NCBI GenBank assembly: GCA_028869255.1
Contig: CP110972.1
Coordinates: 1,245,001 to 1,309,000 of the forward strand
Length of the DNA stretch: 64,000 nucleotides
Source: Pseudomonas poae
GTDB lineage: Bacteria > Pseudomonadota > Gammaproteobacteria > Pseudomonadales > Pseudomonadaceae
Reading direction: 5' to 3'
Part shown: piece after piece, positions 57,449 through 64,000 of the stretch
Position numbering within the stretch: the stretch's first letter is position 1
Layout: each line of letters starts with the position of its first letter
Notes under the pieces: model-generated
The model's database searches: none
What the model saw: only the letters and a program-made list of their open reading frames with translations
What the model was told of the DNA's origin: nothing
Translations under genes and position numbers: made by a program

Positions 57449-57979
57449 TTACCGCATGCGCTCCAACACGGATCGGCCCCGAAGCTGATGCCACAAGACC
57501 GCAGACAGGTGTAACACCACTAATGTAGCCAGTATGGCGCAGAGCACATGATGCACCTGCCGGGCTTCTTCCAAGGTTGGCAGCGCATAAAGTATCTGCG
57601 GTAAGGGCATGACACCCAGGAGCATGACTGGGTGGTTCATCATCATCACACCGGTCAGCAATACACCGCTCACACAGACATAGACCAGTGTGTGGGTAAG
57701 CTTGGCGACGCGTCTTTGTAGACTTGCAGCGCCACAGGACTGTTCGGACGGTGACTTAAGGTACAGCCAAAGACGCCAGGCAAATATCGGAATGAACAGC
57801 GAGGTTATTTGTGGATTGAAAGCTTCCACCCATTGTCGAAGTGGATAATTCACGGGAAGCAAAGCCACGCCAAAACCGCTCACTGTGGCCCAGAGGATGA
57901 CCAGCGCCGACAGCCAATGTAGGTAGATACGGGTTGTCGAGTAGGGCGCGGGCATTGATTGCAAGACGGGAGAAACCAT
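57449..57979 (-). CDS. Cytochrome b561 family protein
   Basis: A 176-residue inner-membrane protein with four helices. Histidines for two b-type hemes are present in IYLHWLSALVILW, KLTHTLVYVCVSG and ARQVHHVLCAILATLVVLHL. Bacterial members pass electrons from ubiquinol, some to superoxide or to periplasmic partners such as YceI or catalase-like proteins, none of which is adjacent here. The true start may be a few codons inside. Confidence 0.88.
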   Translation of the reverse strand: MVSPVLQSMPAPYSTTRIYLHWLSALVILWATVSGFGVALLPVNYPLRQWVEAFNPQITSLFIPIFAWRLWLYLKSPSEQSCGAASLQRRVAKLTHTLVYVCVSGVLLTGVMMMNHPVMLLGVMPLPQILYALPTLEEARQVHHVLCAILATLVVLHLSAVLWHQLRGRSVLERMR

Positions 57980-58129
57980 GGGGAGCGGAGCTCGTTAGTA
58001 GGAAGTGTTTTCATTTGCATTTCAGAATACTGGCGGATGATCCCCTCTGCAAGAGCGTTCCGAAACGCCTGTATGGAGCGGCTATCGTTTCCGACGCGCC
58101 GCAGCGTTCCAGGGACGAGATACTCAGTA

Positions 58130-58380
58130 GTCTGGCGGCGAATCGCGCAGTCGAATTACCGGTTTGCGGGGTGATGAAGTCCACAACGAAGCTTGAGGCT
58201 TAATGTGTGGGCGGCGTTGTAGCCACTTTTGCCGGCGTGGACCACGCCGACTTCGATTCGCACATGGCTGGACGAGGTGACGCGACAGATCTGCCAGCGG
58301 TCCACCAGCAAATCGTCGTTAGGGTTGTTGTCGCGCAGGGCCACGCGTCAGAACCGAGGGCCTGGTATTCGAACGCGCCA
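58130..58380 (-). pseudogene. Relic of a Rieske-type aromatic oxygenase (VanA-like) C-terminal region
   Basis: On the minus strand, pieces in three frames read EYQALGSDAW, then LRDNNPNDDLLVDRWQICRV, TSSSHVRIEVGVVHAGKSGY and ASSFVVDFITPQTG. Oxygenase subunits of the VanA group have DxWxxxxxTxxxHVxIxxGVxxAGxGxxxG and VVDFITPET in this order. No Rieske cluster region remains. It lies directly downstream of the chemoreceptor gene. Confidence 0.55.
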
Positions 58381-60000
58381 TCAAACCTTGAACCGAGCGA
58401 CCAAACCACTGAGGTCACCTGCAAGCCTTGATAATTCCTGGCTGGCGCTATAGGTCTGTTGTGCGCCGGTGCTGGTATGGATCGAAAGGTCTTGAATGCG
58501 CACGAGATTGCGGTCCACTTCGCGTGCGACCTGAGCCTGCTCCTCGGCTGCGGTGGCAATTACCCGGTTACGTTCATCAATACCCGAGACCACTTGGGCG
58601 ATGGCGCCCAGCGCCTGGTTGGCAGCCAGGGCTTGCTTCTGGGTATGCCGCGCCTGGTCGGCACTGGTCAGCAAGGCTTCGACTGTGCGGTGGGTACCCC
58701 GCTGGATCGTGTCGATCATTACCTCGATTTCGCGGGTGGACTCACCGGTCCGGTGTGCCAGCGAGCGCACTTCATCAGCAACGACTGCGAAGCCCCTACC
58801 TGCTTCTCCGGCACGGGCCGCTTCGATCGCCGCATTCAACGCCAGCAAGTTAGTTTGTTCGGCCACCGCACGAATCACGTCTAGAACCTGGCTGATGTCG
58901 CTGGTTTGTTCAGCCAGTTCGCGGGCTTGTTGCGACGCGTCCAATACGTTATCGGTCAGCGTGCTGATTGCGCTCAATGTATCGTTCAATTGAATCTGGC
59001 CGCGCTGGGCTGTATGCGCGGCTGTCTCGGATTCATAGGATGTGGTCGCCGCATTTGAGGCGACTTGTTCAACCGCCTGGCTCATTTCGGTTACCGCCGT
59101 GGCGGCCATTTCGATCTCACTGTTTTGCTGTTGCAGGCCTTGAGCGCTTTGGCTCATCACAGCGCTCATCTGCTCCGTCGCGGACGCCAGTTGCTCTGCG
59201 GACTTACCGATATGTTTAAGGGTGTCGCGCAGGGAGGACTGCATCACGTCCATCGACTGCAACAATTGGGCGGCCTCGTCTGCACCCTGAGTGTCGAGGC
59301 GCCGAGTCAGGTCGCCCGAGGCAATCGTGCGGGCGGCAAGAACGGCGGCATTGATCGGGATTGTCAAACTGCGTGTCAAGCGCCACGACAGCAAGACCGT
59401 CAGCACCAGCGCGAGCGTGATGGCCGCCATGGTGATGGATTTTGACTGGTTGAAGAGGGATTTGCCAGCGTCACTGTGATGGCTGGCCGCCGCGACTTTG
59501 TCGGCCTGAAGCCTGGCGGACAATTCGTTCATTTTGGCGCCGGACCTAGCCATGGTCGACATGATCAGTTCCCTGGCCTGGTCGACCTTGTCCTGTTTGA
59601 CCAGCAGCGCAAGCTGGTCTGCCTGGATCAGGTAATCTCGGTAGATAGTCAGCAACTGGTCAAAATTGTTGCGCTCATCGTCGCTGGCCACCCTCGGCTG
59701 GTACTTCGCAAACTCAGCGTCGACACCCTGGCTGAGCCGTTTGATCGTTTCCTGAGTGGTGCTCACATTGGCGGGCACGGCCACCAGGCGCAGGGCTTCG
59801 GCCCGAATACGCGTGAGCTGAAGGGCGAGGTTATCGCTGGAAATGATGCCTGGAATGGACTCCTGCTCAATCTGCTCGCTTTCGGCACGAATACTGGACA
59901 TTTGATACAGGCCAAATAGGCCCAGTACAGCAACTACAATAGCGATAATCCCGAAGCACAGTAAACTGCGTCGGGCAATTCCTAAGGATCGCAGATTCAT
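58381..60000 (-). CDS. Methyl-accepting chemotaxis protein (4HB-type sensor domain)
   Basis: A 539-residue receptor with a membrane helix at about 10-30, a helical periplasmic sensor of about 150 residues, a second membrane helix near 190-210, HAMP and a signalling domain with tip [19 protein letters not shown]. It ends LVARFKV without a CheR/CheB pentapeptide. Its ATG overlaps the fumC stop (ATGA), so it is probably translated with the fumarase. This suggests that it senses a C4-dicarboxylate or a related acid, though the sensor is not of a named dicarboxylate type (inference). Confidence 0.92.
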   Translation of the reverse strand: MNLRSLGIARRSLLCFGIIAIVVAVLGLFGLYQMSSIRAESEQIEQESIPGIISSDNLALQLTRIRAEALRLVAVPANVSTTQETIKRLSQGVDAEFAKYQPRVASDDERNNFDQLLTIYRDYLIQADQLALLVKQDKVDQARELIMSTMARSGAKMNELSARLQADKVAAASHHSDAGKSLFNQSKSITMAAITLALVLTVLLSWRLTRSLTIPINAAVLAARTIASGDLTRRLDTQGADEAAQLLQSMDVMQSSLRDTLKHIGKSAEQLASATEQMSAVMSQSAQGLQQQNSEIEMAATAVTEMSQAVEQVASNAATTSYESETAAHTAQRGQIQLNDTLSAISTLTDNVLDASQQARELAEQTSDISQVLDVIRAVAEQTNLLALNAAIEAARAGEAGRGFAVVADEVRSLAHRTGESTREIEVMIDTIQRGTHRTVEALLTSADQARHTQKQALAANQALGAIAQVVSGIDERNRVIATAAEEQAQVAREVDRNLVRIQDLSIHTSTGAQQTYSASQELSRLAGDLSGLVARFKV

Positions 60001-61379
60001 ATCATCGTCTCTGGCTTGACCTGTTGGTCGTACTGCTCTGCGGTCATGAACCCCAATGCTACGGCGGCGTCTTTGGGCGAGAGTCTTTCCTGCGCGGCTT
60101 TTTGAGTGATCTGGGCCACGCGGTCGTAGCCCAGCAGCGGATTCAATACGGTTGCCATTAACAGTGAGTTCTCAACGTTACTGGCCAACCGCGCCCGATT
60201 GACGTCCAGCCCCTTGATCAACTTTTCGCTGAAGATGTTCACGCTGTCGCTCAGCACATCGATGGACTGCAACAGGTTCTGAATCAATACCGGCTTGGCG
60301 ACATTCAACTCAAACGTGCTGGATGCACCGGCGAGGGTGATGGTGGTGTGGTTGCCTATCACCTGCATTGCTGCCTGGACCAATACCTCTGCAATGGTGG
60401 GGTTGCGCTTGCCCGGCATGATCGAGGACGTGAGTCCGTCGTCAGGGACCTGTAACTCACCCAGTCCGCAGCGCGGGCCTGACCCGAGCAGTCGAATATC
60501 GTTGGCAATTTTGGTCAATGAAACCGCTAGCACATTCAATGCCCCTGACACCTCCACGAGGGCGTCATGGGTACCCATGCCTTCGAATTTACAGGGGTTG
60601 GCCTGGAACACTTCTGAGGTAATGCGCGTCAGTTCCTCGCAAAAGGCCAAGTCGAATCCGGCAGGCGCATTGAGCCCAGTTCCGACAGCTGTACCTCCCT
60701 GTGGAAGCAGGCGCAGCCTTGGCAGGCACGCTTCGATACGGGCTATGCCATGGGTGATCTGTTGGGCGAAACAGTCGAACACTTGGCCTTGGGTCATGGG
60801 GACCGCATCCATCAGGTGGGTGCGTCCTATTTTCAGTACGTCGCACCAGGCGGTGGCCTTCTCCTTCAATTCGCCACGCAGTTTGTCCAGGGCCGGGAGC
60901 AACCGTGTGCGTAGCTCGAGCAGTGTCGTAAGGTGCATGACGGTAGGAAAACTATCGTTGGACGATTGTGAACAGTTGACGTGGTCATTGGGATGCACCG
61001 GAGATTTACTGCCTAACTCATTGCCCAATAGTTCGTTGGCACGATTGGCAATCACCTCATTGGCATTCATGTTGGTTTGAGTGCCTGAACCGGTCTGCCA
61101 GACGGAAAGCGGGAAATGATCATCGAATTTGCCATCGATGAGCTCCTGCGCCGCGCGCGCAATGACATTGGACAGATCCGTCGATACGGCGCCGAGCCGC
61201 ACGTTCGCCTGCAGGCACGCCAGTTTCTGTTGCCCGAAAGCGCGCACCAGGCAGGCCGGAAACTGCTCCCGGCCACGGCCAAAAACGGCCAGGGCACGCT
61301 GGGTCTGTGCGCCCCAGTATCGGCCCGCCGGGATCGAGACCGGCCCGAATGCATCGTGTTCAATTCTTGTGTTGGACAT
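59997..61379 (-). CDS. fumC: Class II fumarate hydratase
   Basis: A 460-residue enzyme of the aspartase/fumarase superfamily, interconverting fumarate and malate without iron. Motifs are [38 protein letters not shown], the lysine-helix [17 protein letters not shown] and the signature [15 protein letters not shown]. Classical FumC has GKVNPTxxE where this has GKRNPT, the form of a separate pseudomonad/proteobacterial class II branch. The ATG at 61379 was chosen because GGGAG is at six bases. It lies after dctA in the same direction. Confidence 0.9.
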   Translation of the reverse strand: MSNTRIEHDAFGPVSIPAGRYWGAQTQRALAVFGRGREQFPACLVRAFGQQKLACLQANVRLGAVSTDLSNVIARAAQELIDGKFDDHFPLSVWQTGSGTQTNMNANEVIANRANELLGNELGSKSPVHPNDHVNCSQSSNDSFPTVMHLTTLLELRTRLLPALDKLRGELKEKATAWCDVLKIGRTHLMDAVPMTQGQVFDCFAQQITHGIARIEACLPRLRLLPQGGTAVGTGLNAPAGFDLAFCEELTRITSEVFQANPCKFEGMGTHDALVEVSGALNVLAVSLTKIANDIRLLGSGPRCGLGELQVPDDGLTSSIMPGKRNPTIAEVLVQAAMQVIGNHTTITLAGASSTFELNVAKPVLIQNLLQSIDVLSDSVNIFSEKLIKGLDVNRARLASNVENSLLMATVLNPLLGYDRVAQITQKAAQERLSPKDAAVALGFMTAEQYDQQVKPETMI

Positions 61380-61439
61380 AAACATCTCCCAGAAGCACTG
61401 ACACGGACCGATACGGTCCGTGCCGCACAGCGCTAAGCG

Positions 61440-62741
61440 TTAAAGGGCAGCGCCTGCGGGGCGTCCAAGGACACGTTCATACTCAACCTGCGCTGTCTGC
61501 TCTGAGAACTCGCCCGACCATTTGGAGACCACCACCGTGGCGACGCTATTGCCGATGGTGTTGCAGGTGGCGATCGCCATGGACATGAAGCGGTAAACGC
61601 CAAACAGCAGGGCAAGACCTTCAGCCGGCAGCACACCGATGGCTGTGACAGTGGCCGCGAATACCACGAAACTGCCCCCGGAGACGGCCGCTGCGCCCTT
61701 GGACGTGACGAGCATAATAGCGATGATGCCCAACTGTTGTTCCCAGCTCAGGGGCACACCATAGGCATTGGCGATAAACAGCACGCACAACGACATATAG
61801 ATCGAGGTGCCATCCAGGTTGAACGCATAACCTGTGGGCAATACCAGGCCCACGCTCTGTTTCGAACAACCGAATTTTTCAAGTTTTTGCAGCAGGCGTG
61901 GCAGGGCGCTTTCTGATGAGGCAGTGCCTAGCACGATGAAGATTTCATCCTTGATGTACTTCAAGAAGCGCCAGAGGCTAAAGCCGGAAACTCGGCACAC
62001 CGCACCCAGCACCACGAAGATAAAGAACGCGATACACACGTAGAACATCAACACCAGGTTGGCCAGCGACATCAACACCGCTGTGCCGTTGCTGCCCACG
62101 GCGTAGGCGACGGAACCGAATGCGCCGAGTGGGGCGAACTTCATGATCAGGTTGATGAACTCGAAGAAGCATTCGGAGATACGACTCAAGCCATCCTCAA
62201 TGACTGAACGGCGTTCCGGCTTCAGGGCAAGCAGGGCGAAGCCAAACAGAACCGAAATAACCAGCACTTGAAGCAACTGCCCACCGGCGAAGGCGCCGAC
62301 GAAGTTGTCGGGGAATATCCCGTATAAAAAGTCCATGGTCGATGCCGGAGCGTGCCCCTTGGCCACAGCTGCACTGGCCGCCGCGGCCGCCGCACTGCTG
62401 GGGTGGGCGTTATGCATGCTGGAGCCGATTTCCAGCAGATTGCCCCACACAAGGCCGATGGCCAGGGCGATGGTGGACACCACCTCGAAGTAAATCAGCG
62501 CGCGCAGGCCAACCTTACCCACACGTTTGATGTCTCCCGCCGACGCGATACCGTGCACCACAGTGAAGAACACCAGTGGCGCTACGGCGGTCTTGATCAG
62601 TTTGAGAAAGATGTCGCCGAGGATTTTGAATTTGGCAGCCAGCTCAGGTGCCAGGAAGCCAAAGGCAATCCCCAGAACCATTGCTGCGACGACCTGAAAC
62701 GTCAGGTCCTTGTAGAACGGTTTTTTCTGCGTCGTGGACAT
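61440..62741 (-). CDS. dctA: C4-dicarboxylate transporter DctA
   Basis: A 433-residue sodium/proton-coupled dicarboxylate importer. Typical segments are FKILGDIFLKLIKTAVAPLV, SSESALPRLLQKLEKFGCSK, the substrate loop LPTGYAFNLDGTSIYMSLCV, and KGAAAVSGGSFVVFAATVTA. The start ATG at 62741 gives the family opening; longer in-frame extension upstream lies in the terminator region. With fumC and a chemoreceptor behind it, it forms a uptake, conversion and taxis unit for fumarate, malate or succinate. Confidence 0.93.
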   Translation of the reverse strand: MSTTQKKPFYKDLTFQVVAAMVLGIAFGFLAPELAAKFKILGDIFLKLIKTAVAPLVFFTVVHGIASAGDIKRVGKVGLRALIYFEVVSTIALAIGLVWGNLLEIGSSMHNAHPSSAAAAAASAAVAKGHAPASTMDFLYGIFPDNFVGAFAGGQLLQVLVISVLFGFALLALKPERRSVIEDGLSRISECFFEFINLIMKFAPLGAFGSVAYAVGSNGTAVLMSLANLVLMFYVCIAFFIFVVLGAVCRVSGFSLWRFLKYIKDEIFIVLGTASSESALPRLLQKLEKFGCSKQSVGLVLPTGYAFNLDGTSIYMSLCVLFIANAYGVPLSWEQQLGIIAIMLVTSKGAAAVSGGSFVVFAATVTAIGVLPAEGLALLFGVYRFMSMAIATCNTIGNSVATVVVSKWSGEFSEQTAQVEYERVLGRPAGAAL

Positions 62742-62789
62742 GTCTACGATCTCGTTGTTGTTATTGGCGAGTATTGACAGTGTGTGCAG

Positions 62790-62823
62790 CAATAAAAGGG
62801 CGCACGGTTGGGCATGTGCGCCC
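62790..62823 (-). terminator. Rho-independent terminator after the lyase gene
   Basis: On the minus strand GGGCGCAC and GTGCGCCC form a perfect 8-bp stem around a ten-base loop followed by TTTTATT. It stands between the lyase stop at 62831 and dctA, so the lyase and dctA may be separate or only partly linked units. Confidence 0.85.
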
Positions 62824-62830
62824 CTTGGCA

Positions 62831-64000
62831 TCAGCGTTTTACTGCGCCGGGACGTGCCAGGGCGATGTCCACCATCTGCGGGGCAAGGCCCAGGTAATTG
62901 GCGGGGTCGGTGAGACGTTGCAGCTCGACCAGGTCCAGCTGTGCGGTGGCTTCGCCCTGAGCCAGCAACGCATCCAGCAGGCTGGTTCCTTGATCGTTGG
63001 CCATGCGGCATGCGGCGTATACCACGTCGTGAGCCACCTGGCGGCCAAGGGCCGGTGCCAGGCCCATCATCACCGCCTCGGCGACAATCAGCCCCTGGGT
63101 CATGTCGAGGTTCTTGCGCATGCGTTCGGGGCGTACTTCAAGGCCTGCGAGCATGAACTTGGCCTGGCCCAGGGACGCTGCGCTCAAGGCGAAGGCTTCG
63201 GGGATGGCGATCCACTCCGCCTGCCACGGACCCGTGGAGCGCTCGAAGTCCTGGATCATGGCATCAAGCATCAGCCCGGCGTGCTGACGCACACCTTTGG
63301 CGGCGGCGTACATCAGTTCGCAGGAAATCGGATTGCGTTTTTGCGGCATGGTACTGCTGGCGCCACGGCCCTTGACGAAGGGCTCGTAAACTTCGCCCAG
63401 CTCGCTGGTCATCATCATCATGATGTCCAGCGCGATCTTGCCGAGAGAACCGGTGACCAGGCCCAGGAAGTTAAGCGTTTCTGCGAGCCCGTCCCGGGCC
63501 ACGTGCCAGGTTGCCTGCGGCACACCGAGACCGAGTTCGGCCATCAGTGCCTCTTGCACGTCCAGGCCTTTGTCGCCCAAGGAGGCCAAGGTGCCTGCCG
63601 CGCCGGCGAACTGACCGATTTCGACTCGGGGGCGCAATTCCACCAGCCGTTCGGCATGGCGGTCGAACATGCTCAGCCAGACCGCGCACTTGTAGCCAAA
63701 CGTGATGGGCAGGGCGTGTTGCAGGTGCGTGCGGCCTGCCATCGGGGTATCGCGATAACGCTGGGCCAGGTCGGCCAGCAACCCGCGCACAACCTGGATG
63801 TCACGCTCGACGATCGCCAGGGCTGCGCGTACTTGCAGGACCACCGCCGTGTCCATGATGTCTTGGGTAGTCGCGCCCCAGTGCACGTAGCGCCCGGCTT
63901 CGCCGCAGGTTTTCGACAGTTGCTCCACTAACGGCAGGATCGGGTAACCGACGATTTCGGTTTCGTGCTGCATCAACGCCAGATCAAGGGATTCATAGGT
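62831..64000 (-). CDS. Lyase of the aspartase/fumarase superfamily (PcaB/adenylosuccinate-lyase-like), 5' part outside the window
   Basis: At least 389 residues of a lyase whose N-terminus lies beyond 64000. The segments YVHWGATTQDIMDTAVVLQ, GRTHLQHALPITFGYK and the signature GASSTMPQKRNPISCELM match the group of 3-carboxy-cis,cis-muconate cycloisomerase (PcaB) and adenylosuccinate lyase-like enzymes. Purine synthesis is unlikely in this setting. Since the superfamily mostly releases fumarate, and a dicarboxylate carrier and fumarase follow, it may cleave an amino- or carboxy-succinate compound (inference). No protocatechuate genes are visible. Confidence 0.85.
   Translation of the reverse strand, partial: TYESLDLALMQHETEIVGYPILPLVEQLSKTCGEAGRYVHWGATTQDIMDTAVVLQVRAALAIVERDIQVVRGLLADLAQRYRDTPMAGRTHLQHALPITFGYKCAVWLSMFDRHAERLVELRPRVEIGQFAGAAGTLASLGDKGLDVQEALMAELGLGVPQATWHVARDGLAETLNFLGLVTGSLGKIALDIMMMMTSELGEVYEPFVKGRGASSTMPQKRNPISCELMYAAAKGVRQHAGLMLDAMIQDFERSTGPWQAEWIAIPEAFALSAASLGQAKFMLAGLEVRPERMRKNLDMTQGLIVAEAVMMGLAPALGRQVAHDVVYAACRMANDQGTSLLDALLAQGEATAQLDLVELQRLTDPANYLGLAPQMVDIALARPGAVKR

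Noticed and set aside
62648-63931. Long plus-strand open frame (427 codons) opposite the lyase and dctA
   Set aside because: The minus strand encodes two clear proteins here; the plus-strand product is a composition artefact rich in His, Gln and Gly.
1-64000. CRISPR arrays, tRNA genes, rRNA genes, phage or integrase modules
   Set aside because: No repeated spacer pattern, cloverleaf, ribosomal sequence or integrase motifs were seen on reading both strands by eye.

Overview
The window looks like chromosomal or island DNA of a soil or plant-associated Pseudomonas, probably of the fluorescens group. The gene set supports this: a secreted pectate lyase, OruR-type AraC regulators, a PotF/SpuD-type binding protein, DUF1302/DUF1329 pairs, TolC/MFP/RND efflux and a Pqi cluster. 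The genus is inferred from gene content, not from a marker gene. No rRNA, tRNA, CRISPR array, phage module or intact transposase was seen.

Left part (1-7.5 kb): a tightly overlapping minus-strand meta-cleavage operon runs from extradiol dioxygenase through hydrolase, hydratase, acetaldehyde dehydrogenase and aldolase to a 2-hydroxybiphenyl-3-monooxygenase-like flavoprotein that carries a frameshift and leaves the window. It is followed by a relic of an RND pump gene and an alginate-lyase-family gene.

Middle-left part (8-30 kb): an accessory region, visibly AT-richer from about 8 to 19 kb. It carries a DUF1302/DUF1329 envelope pair, two class-C-beta-lactamase-fold serine hydrolases, a polyamine-type periplasmic binding protein, AraC and TetR regulators, a frameshifted amine-oxidase-like flavoprotein, a GT1 glycosyltransferase set among three cupins that share an ELCH/EFCH..EG signature, two aldehyde dehydrogenases flanking an unrecognised protein, and an acyl-CoA synthetase. 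Together these suggest uptake, amide or ester cleavage, deamination, aldehyde oxidation and CoA activation of an unknown amine-bearing compound, with a glycosylation side branch. That pathway is inference.

Centre (30-50 kb): an AraC regulator, a chemoreceptor, a two-component system, and a divergent eight-gene operon joining an outer-membrane channel, a MipA-like barrel, MFP, RND permease, split PqiA, PqiB (MCE) and PqiC. Then come a phosphotransferase and a symporter/class II aldolase pair with a divergent AraC regulator.

Right part (50-58.4 kb): mostly a gene graveyard with relics of a CitMHS transporter, an IS66 transposase, two LysR regulators, a type II secretion F protein and a Rieske oxygenase. 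Intact genes among them are a GlxA-type regulator with its divergent cysteine hydrolase, a pectate lyase with a clear terminator, and a cytochrome b561.

Right edge (58.4-64 kb): dicarboxylate genes on the minus strand, namely a lyase of the aspartase/fumarase superfamily, a terminator, dctA, fumC and a chemoreceptor whose start overlaps the fumC stop.

A recurrent oddity: six otherwise intact-looking genes or relics are broken by single-base length changes in homopolymer runs. This may reflect assembly error or genuine decay and decides whether the efflux operon and the hydroxylase are functional.
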